Of a DNA stretch of 64,000 bases, positions 22,944 through 32,732 are shown piece by piece. The notes under the pieces were generated by a model. The model was not told the DNA's origin, did no database searches, and saw nothing but the letters and a program-made list of their open reading frames with translations. Every line of letters begins with the position of its first letter. Within the stretch, counting starts at the first letter, position 1. Source of the stretch: Phaeodactylum tricornutum CCAP 1055/1. Lineage: Eukaryota > Bacillariophyta > Bacillariophyceae > Surirellales > Neidiaceae. Where the stretch lies: positions 992,001 through 1,056,000 of the forward strand of contig NC_011672.1 in the NCBI RefSeq assembly GCF_000150955.2, written 5' to 3'. Made by a program: the position numbers and the translations under genes.

Positions 22944-24606
22944 ATGTTTCGACATGCTTTTTCCAAGAGCTCGCCTGCTTTTCTGGCTGGAGGAAGTGCT
23001 ATTGGCGGCGCTATTGCTGGATTGGTACGTGGGTAGGTGTAAATTCCGTCTTCTACGCAATCTCCCTCTTATTTCTTGATATATTGTGATCCTTTTTGAA
23101 ATATAGATGTGGTCTGGCGAGCGAAATACCTCTTCTTCTACGGCATGTGATAGTAGTGAACCGAGCAACCAAAGTGTGATAGGCCTATTGCAGGAGCTTT
23201 CCCGCAAGGTGAACAATCTAGAATCGCTCGTCGGTGGTAACCCGGGCTCGTTTCCGGCACGGTCGACCTCGTCCGTTACCAAATCTGGCACACAGTATGG
23301 TATCGATATTGTCTTGGGTGCACAGTGGGGTGACGAGGGCAAGGGAAAGCTAGTGGATTTGTTGTCGCAAGATTACGACGTGTGTGCACGCGTGGCGGGT
23401 GGTTCGAATGCAGGACACACCATTGTAGTTCAAGGCAAAAAGTACAAATTTCATCTACTACCGTCGGGAGTTTTGAATCCCAACGCGACTTGCGTAATTG
23501 GGAACGGTGTCGTTATTCACATTCCCTCTTTTTTGAACGAATTGGATTCACTCGAAGCCTCCGGTGTCGACTATCAAGGACGGGTCTACATCTCCGATCG
23601 AGCTCATTTGGTTTTTGACTTCCACCAGGAAGTTGATGGGCGTCAAGAAGATCGTCTTGGTCGACACAAGATAGGTACGACCAAAAAAGGCATCGGTCCG
23701 GCGTACTCGTCCAAGATTAACCGAAACGGTTTGCGCGTTGGTGATTTGCAGAATTGGGACCATTTTGAACGCCGATTCCGGGAACTTTGCACACATCACG
23801 AAAGATCCTATGAAGGACTCAAGATTGATGTAGACAATCAACTGGCTTTTTATAAAACTGTGGCAGAACGTGTCAATTCCATGACAATTGATACGATTGA
23901 TTACACCAACAAGCAATTTGAAGCCGGCAAAAGGATTCTCGTAGAAGGTGCCAACGCGACAATGCTGGACATTGACTTTGGGACCTATCCATATGTGACA
24001 AGCAGTAACCCTTCGGTGGGAAGCGTATTGACGGGCTTGGGAGTTAGTCCAGGGAAGCTTCGTGGCATTTACGGAACCGTGAAGGCTTACTGTACCCGTG
24101 TCGGTGAAGGTCCTTTTCCCACCGAGCTACCGTTGGACGAGGGCACCCCAGGTGAACACTTGTCGCAGGTTGGTGCTGAGTACGGCACAACAACGGGTCG
24201 CACGCGTCGCTGCGGATGGTTGGATATCCCCCAGATGAAGTACTCGGCCTTGATCAACGGTTTTACCAGTATCAACTTAACAAAAGTGGACGTCTTTACC
24301 GGGATGCCAGAGGTGAAAATCGGCAAAGCTTATTTGCACAATGGAAAGTACCTGAGTAGCATGCCAGCTTCACTAGACGTGCTCAGTAACGTAGGAGTGG
24401 AGTATGAAGTGCTTCCAGGATGGTCGGAGGACATAAGCAACTGCAAGAAGTTTGAGGAGCTGCCAGAGAATTGCCAGAAGTACATTTTGCGAGTACAAGA
24501 ACTGTTAGGGATCCCGATTCGGTGGATTGGTGTGGGCCCGAACCGTGCTGATGTCATTGACCGAGGAGAGGGCTGGGATTTAGCTACAGCTGGTACAAAC
24601 CAGTGA
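22944..24606 (+). CDS. ADSS: Adenylosuccinate synthetase
   Basis: Exons 22944-23024 and 23107-24606 (82 bp intron, phase 0) give 526 aa. The enzyme joins IMP and aspartate using GTP in AMP synthesis. Motifs: GTP loop 'GAQWGDEGKGKLVDLL' (near residue 100), 'AGGSNAGHTI', 'HLLPSGVLNP', 'GTTKKGIGPAYSSK', 'TYPYVTSSN', and the C-terminal 'VGPNRADVID'. The ~95 residues before the catalytic core include a short hydrophobic stretch ('AFLAGGSAIGGAIAGL') and could be a targeting sequence; which organelle is unclear. The start is a choice: the frame is open upstream, but ATG 22944 keeps the divergent promoter free. The catalytic core has the usual length. Confidence 0.92.
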
Positions 24607-24745
24607 AAATGCCTGTGTAACCACTGGGTTCATAGCACCAAACCGTAAACCCAGTCAATTTTCTTTTGTCTAGCGAGACTAAATTTCGCAAAAACCAAAA
24701 GCTAAGAATTAAAAGACACGTTTGTCTCGAGATTGCTATTATATT

Positions 24746-25372
24746 TTAGCTCAAGGGAGTACGGGCAATCTCTTCAATTCGGCTCTTCACCGAAAGATCC
24801 AAAAACTGGTCTCCAATTTGTACCTGCAATCCTCCAACGATAGAAGGGTCGGTAACTGCCTCGATAATGACAGTTTTTCCTTTCGGCACCTGGGACTGCA
24901 TCGCCGCTTTCACTTCCTTTAGTTCAGCAGCAGACAGTTCCGATGCGCTGATAATCTGAGCTTCGACCTCACCGCGCTTAGCCTTCATGAGTTGTGAAAA
25001 CGTGGTCGCCACCTTAGGCAATTCATTCAAACGTGCGTTTCCAGCCATGGTAATTAGAAGATTGCGGGTAATGGGAGACAACTTGTCCATTGATGCAACA
25101 TACTTAGTTTTTTCGTCGCGGCTGATCATAGGATTCTCAAGGAATGCCGCAAAGGCGGCGGACTTCTGGGAGGATTTATAGAGACCCATAAGTTCCCTTT
25201 CAACAGTCTCAAGTCCGCCCACTTTGGAAGCAGCAACGTATGTAGCGTTAGCATAACGCGCTTGTAAGCCGTGCAAGTTAAGCAAGGGCTTGTGGGCGAC
25301 GTCCGAAAAGCAACGGGCCGAACTTCGTTGCAAGTGGCCATTTCGGACTGCATTAGAAGCAAAGGAAAACAT
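24746..25372 (-). CDS. Mitochondrial ATP synthase OSCP (subunit O/delta)
   Basis: From ATG 25372 the product is 208 aa. It begins 'MFSFASNAVRNGHLQRSSAR', an Arg-rich, acid-free start typical of mitochondrial presequences. The OSCP/delta fold is recognisable by 'ARYANATYVAASK', 'FLENPMISRDEK', 'LLITMAGNARLNELPKV', 'AQIISASELSAAEL', and the closing 'DPSIVGGLQVQIGDQFLDLS'. Family role: linking the F1 head to the peripheral stalk of ATP synthase. An earlier in-frame ATG at 25408 would add 12 residues ('MIPYSIDVTEAS') that spoil the presequence, so the later ATG is preferred. It converges with the ADSS gene (139 bp). Confidence 0.88.
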   Translation of the reverse strand: MFSFASNAVRNGHLQRSSARCFSDVAHKPLLNLHGLQARYANATYVAASKVGGLETVERELMGLYKSSQKSAAFAAFLENPMISRDEKTKYVASMDKLSPITRNLLITMAGNARLNELPKVATTFSQLMKAKRGEVEAQIISASELSAAELKEVKAAMQSQVPKGKTVIIEAVTDPSIVGGLQVQIGDQFLDLSVKSRIEEIARTPLS

Positions 25373-26061
25373 GCTGGCTTCTGTAACATCGATGGAATAC
25401 GGAATCATATGAGAAACAGACTTAAACAGGCGAAATCCAACAGGGACAGCATGCCCATGATCATCGGCAACCAGGTCTCACGGCTCGTCTTCCTTCTACC
25501 GTTCTATTGCTTAGACTACTGCATGATTCGTCGGTCTTACCTCACAGGTGATCAACAAGTAGCAAGATCAACGAAAGTCGTTGGTCCTGTCAATCTTTAC
25601 CGCGGTTGCTGTCCAAAAGATGCTTTGTATCGACAAATCGTCAGAAGGGATTGCAGATCGCTTGTGCGAAAGCATGCGTCAGTAGGAATTCTACGCCTAC
25701 ACATGCAAGCAAAAACGTTGTTACCTTTCGATCGGGTACTGAAATTTCCAAAATCTGACAAGCAGACAAAATCTTTGTTGTCAACAAAACAACGCGGCTT
25801 ATGTAAGTGCTATGATGTGAATTAACTTGCGATAACGTATTCATCGTTGCTGTTAGACGTTAAAGATAGGCAAACATCAAATTTATGTTTACTGTTTCAT
25901 TATAGTTTAGAGAACGACAATAGGTTGTTAAGACTATTATAATATTCTTCAGCACCAATGAAGGAAACACATATTCTTTAAAGAACGACAACGAGGAACC
26001 AGATAAGACCAAACGAACAAACAGCGGTCCTTGCAACCTCCAGCTTTTTTTTTTCTGCTTT
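25373..26061. other. Intergenic region
   Basis: About 690 bp upstream of OSCP and downstream of the second CaMK. A plus-strand frame (25271-25825) overlaps the OSCP gene antisense and has no domain. Nothing else was recognised. Confidence 0.4.
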
Positions 26062-27473
26062 TTATGATACGGTCTCATCCAAATTCTTTTTGAGATCCAC
26101 GCCCAGTGATGTGAGCTTATGGGCAGCCATAATGGTCTGTACCGCAGCCCGGAGCTTGCGCTTGCCGTTGAAGGATCGCAACTTATCCAAATTCGTGCCC
26201 AAATCATTGCTAGCAAGTACGTCGTCGCCGGCTGTAATCCACTTGTCAGTTAAAGAATCCGGGCCATCCATGCGTTTGGTAGGATGGACAGTCAGTAAAG
26301 AACTGATGAGGTGTTTCGCCTCCTTGGAGACTTGTCCCCAGTACTCATCGTGAAATTCAAACTGTCCTTTACGGATCTTACGAAACAACTCACGCTGATT
26401 TTGTTCGATAAAAGGCGGGTATCCACCTAGCAATATGTAGACAATAACACCGAGACTCCACATGTCCGCTTGCGTATCGTACGGTGTACCTTCCAAGATT
26501 TCAGGGGCTACATACCCCGGCGTTCCACACTGCGTTTTCAAACACTGCGGCTTTGGGCACTTTTTGGCAAACCCGAAATCGGCAATCTTGATATTTGAGT
26601 CGTTATCAGAAGACTTCCCAAAATTACAAGAAAGAAGAATGTCAGAAAGAGGCAATGAAAGCCGAACATCATCTGTAACACGTTGACTTACCAACAAAAG
26701 CAAATTCTCCGGCTTGAGATCACGATGCGCTACCTTGTGAGAATGGCAGTATGTCATCGCTTCGAACAATATCTTGCAAACATCGCGCGCTTCTTTCTCG
26801 TTGTAGTAAGATTTTTGCACAATCCGGTCAAACAGTTCACCTCCAGCCATTTGTTCCGTAACCAGATAGTAGAAATCGCGTTCCTCATATACATCGTAGA
26901 GTTGAATGATGTTGGGATGTTTCAGCTCTTTGAGAACAGCTATTTCGTCTTTAAGAGCGGTTTCGTCTTCCTGAGTGAGCTTCGACTTGGTAACGATCTT
27001 GATGGCAAAGCTTTCGCCGGTTTGCTTGTGTTGGCCGGACTTGACGATAGAAAATGCACCGGATCCCAACTAAGGCCGATTTCAAAAAATCCAAGCACAC
27101 AGATGAAGGCTGTTAGAATGTGTCAAAGTTTCCATTTTATCGCATCCGCTTTTGATGCATTCTCAAAAGTGATCCAGGTGGGCTACATCACAGACAATAC
27201 AAAACGCTGGCCGATGACCGAAACACACATACCTCTTTCCCCATCTTGTAGACATCACCGAAGCGTTTTCCAGACCTGGGATCTTCGGCTTTGCCATGCT
27301 GCGCCTAAAAAGTGCATTGATTGCTTCATGAATAAACAGCAAAGGGCCATGTTCGGAAGTAAAAACATAGCAGTCGCACAGAACAGGTAAATCGCCAAAC
27401 TACGTACCGGAGGTTTTTGGTCTGCATTGCTGACATTTTGCGCTGCTGCTTCGGAAGATCCGCAGATTCCCAT
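26062..27473 (-). CDS. CaMK-type Ser/Thr kinase with N-terminal acylation signal
   Basis: Four exons on the minus strand: 27473-27408, 27304-27233, 27069-26692 and 26613-26062; 355 aa. The start 'MGICGSSEAA' fits N-myristoylation at Gly 2 with palmitoylation at Cys 4. The kinase domain has 'LGSGAFSIV', 'FAIKIV', 'HRDLKPENLLLL', 'DFGFAKK' and 'CGTPGYVAPEILEG'. The C-terminal 'FNGKRKLRAAVQTIMAAHKL' is a CaMK-like calmodulin-binding autoinhibitory helix. No EF-hands are present, so Ca2+ would act through calmodulin. Introns are 103, 163 and 78 bp. The last (26614-26691) is a multiple of three without stops, so its retention would insert 26 residues between 'LLLL' and 'SSDNDSN'. A paralogue lies at 17098-18792. 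Confidence 0.93.
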
Positions 27474-28165
27474 CTTCCGATTCTGCTTGGTTTGTCGATT
27501 TGTTTGCTGGAATGCACAAAGTACAGTCGGCGATTTGTCGTGAACACACAATTGCGCTTTGTAAGGAAGGCAAGAACCGATCGACCCTCACGGACACCAG
27601 CGGAACGAGCCAAAAAATCCTTTCACTGCTGATTGTCAGTGAAGACCAATTCCAGGTTCCTTTCTTACTCCCAAAATACTGCTATTATTGTAAGTCTTGT
27701 AGACAGACAGGATTGCTGTCGTGAATTTTTTTCTGGAGCGCTGAGTTATCGAGTCTCACATAAAATCTAATAGTAAGCACCAGATTCTTTGCGAGAGATT
27801 AAAAGTGGGACTATCTAATTAATTTTCTTATGAGAAATAGAATTTTAGCATCGCCCGCCACTTTCAATATCGACGAGGAATAAGCATATAAAGCTTTTAC
27901 GGTTAATTAGCTTAACTATTTGTCCATGTACCTCATCTATTGCGACGTGAACGGCTGGTAAAAGAGTAAAGGCCGGAGAGCGACTTCGGTTTGTCCGGGA
28001 AAGACAATTATGGAATTTTTCTCGCACGTCGCACGATTGTTTGTTGTCGCTTTTATGGCGAACAGAAAGGATCCTCCGCACCCCTTTTCACAGTAAGAGG
28101 ATCTTCTGTCCTCGCGAGAGTTTACTGTTAGTTGCAGTCATAACAACAATCAAAAGTTGATCGTA
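27474..28165. promoter_or_regulatory. Shared divergent promoter region (CaMK / PKG)
   Basis: 692 bp between the starts of two divergent kinase genes. No defined regulatory site could be assigned by eye. Confidence 0.4.
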
Positions 28166-30844
28166 ATGGGTTGTGGTCCAAGCAAAGAAGCCTCTTCGGC
28201 AATATCCGGTAATCATCAAAATGGTGCTATGATGGGCGAGCCTTCGAAAAAGGACAATGCCACGTTTGCATTGAATCCTTCAGTGGCGTTACAAAGCTTG
28301 CTCGCCAAGCCAGGCATTGGCATGGGGAAGGCTGGCGGTGAAGCGCTCAAAAAAATGGGAAAGGCCGGCCGCGGCGGAGCGCATCACTTGCTGAATGTAT
28401 TCGCAAAACCCCTTGAGATCATCGATTTTATTGCGTACAAACCGCCAGTCTTCCCAAAGTCGGAAGAAGAAAAGTTTTTTATCAAACGAGCTCTCCTCAA
28501 AAGTTTCGTTTTTGAGAACATGTCGCCTTCCGAACTCTTCCCTCTCATTCAGGCTTTTGAAAAGGTTCAAATCCCCGCCGAGGAGGTGATTATTAAACAA
28601 GGTGATGATGGTGATTATTTCTATGTTCTCGAAGAAGGAATTTGCATTTACTCTGTGAATGGCATCGTTGTCGGTGAGCCCGCCAAACCGGGCGATTCCT
28701 TTGGCGAGCTAGCGTTAATGTATACGTGCCCTCGTGCCGCGACCGTGATGACTACGACAGCCGCTACGCTCTTTCGTGTTGATCAAAGATCCTTCCGTTA
28801 TATTCTGCAAGCTCAATCGAAACAAAGCGCCAAAGCAAAAATCGATTTTCTGAACAAGGTTTCATTTCTCCAAGATTTAGCGCCACAAGACATACAGAAG
28901 CTTTCGACGGTCATGCTGTCGTGTCCTTTTAAGCAGGGTGACGTTATTGTGACCAAAGGGGGTGAGAGGGTTGCATTCTATATAGTGGAGGAGGGAACAT
29001 TGATAGCAACAGACGTCGGTGATGGCGATTCAAAGTACGAGGACTTGCCCATCAAAGCGGGTGAGCACTTCGGAGAGCGGGCTATTGTTACAGGAAAGCC
29101 ACCGGTCTGCAATATCGTTGCCCAAACAGATGGTCGACTGTTCACCATTGACAAGGATACGTTTTCCCAGGTTCTCGGAAATTTGGATGACTTGGTTTTG
29201 CGTTCGCTGGATAAACGAAAGTTGGTACGTCGTAACGTTGCAAAATCAAGTGTTCATCTCTTTTTCCGCTTTTCTCATACAACAAGCTTTCCTTTAGGGT
29301 GGGATAAAATTGCTGAACGACACCAAGTTGGATTCCACGACGTTGTCATCCTTGGCCAACCTATTGCAGGATCTTGAGTACAGCGCCGGTGATCATATTT
29401 TTGAAGAGGGCTCTGAAGTAAAAGCGGCGGTCTACCTTGTACGGTCGGGATCGGTGAAGATTGAGTCAACATCCGGTACTAAGAAAAAGCAAACGCTGAG
29501 TATGGGTGCCTATTTCGGGGACGAAACGTTATTGTCTGACGTCGCCAGGGGTACAAATGGCCCCAAGGATTCGACGGTGGTAAAGGCTGGCTATACCGTG
29601 AAAGTTGTTGAAAACTGCAGGGTTGGGGTGCTTACATTGGAATCTTGTCGAAAAGTTTTTGACACTTTGGCCATCGGAAAGGGAAGAGGAGCTCATCTAG
29701 AGAGCATAACGAATACGGAGTTGAGCTTGGCGGACTTGACCAAGCACACAATCCTGGGGGCTGGAACGTTCGGCCAAGTATGGCTCGTGTCGCGCCCAGG
29801 AGCGGATGGTAACGATAGAGCATACGCATTGAAGGTACAATCCAAGTACGAACTTTCTCAAAGCGGGCAAGCTCGCTCCGTTGTCCACGAAAAAGAAATT
29901 ATGGCGGGCCTGAACCATCCGCTAGTCAACCGGCTATTGGGGGCGTTTAAGGACGTAGACTATATTTACATGCTCATGAACCTGGTCCAAGGAGGTGAGC
30001 TGTATGGTGTCATGCACACTTCGACGAGCGACAAGTTGTCGGAAAATGTCTCGAAGTTCTATATTGCCGGAATTGCTGAAGGACTTGGATACATGCATAG
30101 CCGTGGATTTGTGTATCGTGATTTAAAACCTGAAAACGTGCTCATTAGCAACGAAGGTTACCCAGTAATCATCGACTTTGGATTCGCAAAATACGTTTCG
30201 GACATGACCTATACTTTATGCGGAACTCCGCTTTATCTTCCTCCTGAGGTCATTCTGAATCGCGGCCACAAGTGAGTGATGCAAAAGTAACGGTTCAAAG
30301 ATTGCTGTATTTTTGAGCTCACGATTTTTTTCTTCAAATCAGTTGGGGCTGTGATCATTGGTCATTGGGAGTTTTGCTCTACGAAATGATTCTTGGTTAT
30401 ACGCCGTTCTACGTCGATGTACGTACCGGTATTGGGTTTTTCTTGCTCTCTCAATGATCAAATCTCACGATCCTTTTCTGTATCTTCTTAAAGGGAATGG
30501 ATCAAATTGAGCTTTTCCGAGCCATAGTGAAAGGCAAATTTTCTCTTCCAAAATGGATTTCAGCTGAGGCTAACAGCTTGATGAGTGGACTCTTGACCCG
30601 TGATCCGCGCAAGCGCCTCGGTAGCCTATCAGGGGGCGAAAATGACATAGCCAAACATCCATTTTTTACAGATACAGACTTTGGCAAAATCCGTCGTATG
30701 GAATATCCAGCTCCTTATGTTCCCAGTATTAAGAACCCGCTGGACGCCTCAAATTTCGAGAGCTGGACGCACGTAAACGACAAGCTGAAGACGAAATATC
30801 CCAAGCTTACCCGTGAAGAAGCCAAGATCTTTGACAATTTCTGA
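28166..30844 (+). CDS. Cyclic-nucleotide-dependent protein kinase (PKG-like, three CNB domains)
   Basis: Exons 28166-29224, 29298-30271, 30343-30418 and 30494-30844 (introns 73, 71, 75 bp) give 819 aa. The start 'MGCGPSKEAS' suggests N-myristoylation and palmitoylation, hence membrane attachment. Three cyclic-nucleotide-binding folds follow: CNB1 (~110-220) with an intact phosphate-binding cassette 'FGELALMYTCPRAATV' (Arg 190), CNB2 (~228-345) with 'FGERAIVTGKPPVCNI', and CNB3 (~355-480) with 'YFGDETLLSDVARG'. An AGC kinase domain (~503-760) shows 'LGAGTFGQV', 'YRDLKPENVL', 'DFGFAK' and 'CGTPLYLPPE', and an AGC tail ends 'EAKIFDNF'. The layout resembles PKGs of protists. Whether cGMP or cAMP is the ligand cannot be settled by eye. 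ATG 28166 is preferred because it exposes Gly 2. Confidence 0.93.
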
Positions 30845-30990
30845 ACATTGTGGAGCTCGTGATTGGTTGTCGATGCTTCCATTCGATTCTAGATCATACG
30901 AAGCAAACCTTGATACATGATATATGGCACCTACTTGATGCAAGGTTGTCCACTAAGTACTCTTGGTGCAATACATTGGTTCCAAATTAG

Positions 30991-31353
30991 CTATTTGTTA
31001 TGTTTCTGCATGAATTTAATATAGTTGCTGAGATCCTCCACACGCTTGATGTTTCGTTCGTAAATTTTCTTCGAATTTATACGTCTCTTCCGTTCCGTTG
31101 GTTTGATGTGCCTTGTGGCCCGTTGATCGCGCATCAGCAACGAGCGCCCGTCCACGAGCTGCGGTTCCTGAATGGACATTGCCAAGCGATCCCAGTTTTC
31201 GAATCGCCACGTTCCTGTCTGTCGATCAAACCGGCGTTGCAAAAAAACTTGATGATTCCAACGCTTTGTGGTCGCTTGCGATGCTGCGTCCGATGCGCCG
31301 ATCACGACACGCCTCGCCGCAGCAGCGACACGGGTGAGACTATTTCGCAGCAT
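30991..31353 (-). CDS. Probable mitochondrial small-subunit protein bS21m
   Basis: From ATG 31353 the frame gives 120 aa. It begins 'MLRNSLTRVAAAARRVVIGA', a strong mitochondrial presequence (Arg-rich, no acids). The rest is very basic and ends 'HIKPTERKRRINSKKIYERN' and 'NYIKFMQKHNK'. The pattern of K-P-x-x-R, then an Arg-rich helix and a closing I-x-F-x-x-(R/K) stretch resembles bS21m of the mitoribosome. The match is by pattern only, and another small mitoribosomal protein is possible. It is head-to-head with PAM16, another mitochondrial gene. Confidence 0.5.
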   Translation of the reverse strand: MLRNSLTRVAAAARRVVIGASDAASQATTKRWNHQVFLQRRFDRQTGTWRFENWDRLAMSIQEPQLVDGRSLLMRDQRATRHIKPTERKRRINSKKIYERNIKRVEDLSNYIKFMQKHNK

Positions 31354-31848
31354 AGGAACGAAGACCAATTCGCTGTTGGTCTTTGTACCGATTATATAGA
31401 AGAGACTTTTCTAGTAGAGCTATCGAAGTGAGGATGGGAATGAATATGATGCACAAACGATCAGACGAAACAATCGTCGATGACTGTGGTTGGAGAATAC
31501 GTTCTTGACCACAGGGTTGCCGCAAATCATGGTACCGTATTTGTGTCGTTGTTCACACAGAAAGCGGGCGGCTTCCGTGCAACCTCTCTGTGTCGTATAC
31601 GACACGTAACGAAGCTCAGCAATCCAATCATTTCTTCCAGGACGCGAGCCAGTCAATCCGCTGTCCGTCTATCAAATGCAGTTTTTCCTTCACCACTTTT
31701 CCCTCTCCATTCCATGTGTTCTTTGTCCCTCCATTCACAGTCAAGAACCGCACCGATCAACACAACGACACGCCTGCGTATTCATTGTGCGTGTCAATCA
31801 CAGTCAAAACCATTTCACCATTTCGTTGACGACCTCGAAACATTCAGA
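31354..31848. promoter_or_regulatory. Shared divergent promoter region (bS21m / PAM16)
   Basis: 495 bp between two divergent starts. The PAM16 frame is open upstream without a matching family sequence, so it is treated as 5' UTR. Confidence 0.4.
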
Positions 31849-32309
31849 ATGGCCATTGGACCATTAGCTCGGATTTTGGCACAGGTTATTGTTCCGGTTG
31901 TAGCCGTTCTAGCACGTGCACTGCCCGCCGCGTACGCCCAAGCGTTGCAGAACGCCAAAAAACAGGGAGTCAACCCTGCACAGGCAACTTCTATGCTAAG
32001 AAAGACGATTACGCAACAAGAAGCTTTTCAGATTTTAAACTTATCCGAATCGGAGGCATCAGCAGAAGCTATTCAAAAAGTACGTCGACAACTTACTCGA
32101 CTTACCTGGACAAATGGAGTGCACTCACATTTCCGTTTGTTTCCCAGCAATACGATAAATATATGGCGGCAAACGATGTCAGCAAAGGAGGTAGCTTCTA
32201 CTTGCAATCGAAAGTTTATCGGGCAAAAGAGCTTCTTCAAGAATTCGAGAAAGGCGCCCGAACGGAAATGAAAAAAGAGTCAAATCAGTCAGGCAGTAGT
32301 AACCAATAG
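31849..32309 (+). CDS. PAM16: PAM16/TIM16 presequence translocase motor subunit
   Basis: Exons 31849-32079 and 32148-32309 (68 bp GTACGT...CAG intron, phase 0) give 130 aa, the usual length. It starts 'MAIGPLARILAQVIVPVVAV', and the J-like domain is seen in 'QQEAFQILNLSES' and, after the joint, 'DKYMAANDVSKGGSFYLQSK' then 'VYRAKELL'. 'GGSFYLQSKV.RAKE' is the family signature. The HPD tripeptide of true J proteins is absent, as expected for PAM16. Role: on the matrix side of the TIM23 complex it pairs with PAM18 and controls mtHsp70 during import. Without splicing the frame reads on for a short out-of-family tail, which supports the intron. Confidence 0.92.
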
Positions 32310-32732
32310 ATGAAAGCCTCGGCATTAACTGTAAGTGAAATTGTTTTAACTTCGCCAAGGCAATCTTGTGTGTGACAATGAAGCTACGCACTGACAGTTA
32401 ATCTTAATACAATCAGTGCTTCAAAACTAAAGTATTTCCGTCAAACATCATAACATTGGCTGTCACTGCCATTGGCAAACTCTTTAACATGAACGATACT
32501 ACTCCAGCCTCGACTCGTGCAGAGGAAAAGGCAGTAGAACCAAGAACAAGGTCAAAATCACGACTAAACATTGTGTGAATTTTTTCCATCTTTATTTCTG
32601 CTGAGTCTGATGACACAAACAAGATGTGTCATCATATCAATGAACACATTGTACGTTACAAATCGCCCTGCTCTAGACCTGCAGCTCCGCTGGCAATTCT
32701 TAAGAGAAATGATCAGATGTATGAATCTTAGA
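32310..32732. other. Convergent intergenic region
   Basis: 423 bp between two converging 3' ends; AT-rich, nothing recognised. Confidence 0.4.

Noticed and set aside
25271-25825. 184-codon plus-strand frame
   Set aside because: Runs antisense through the OSCP presequence and has no recognisable features.
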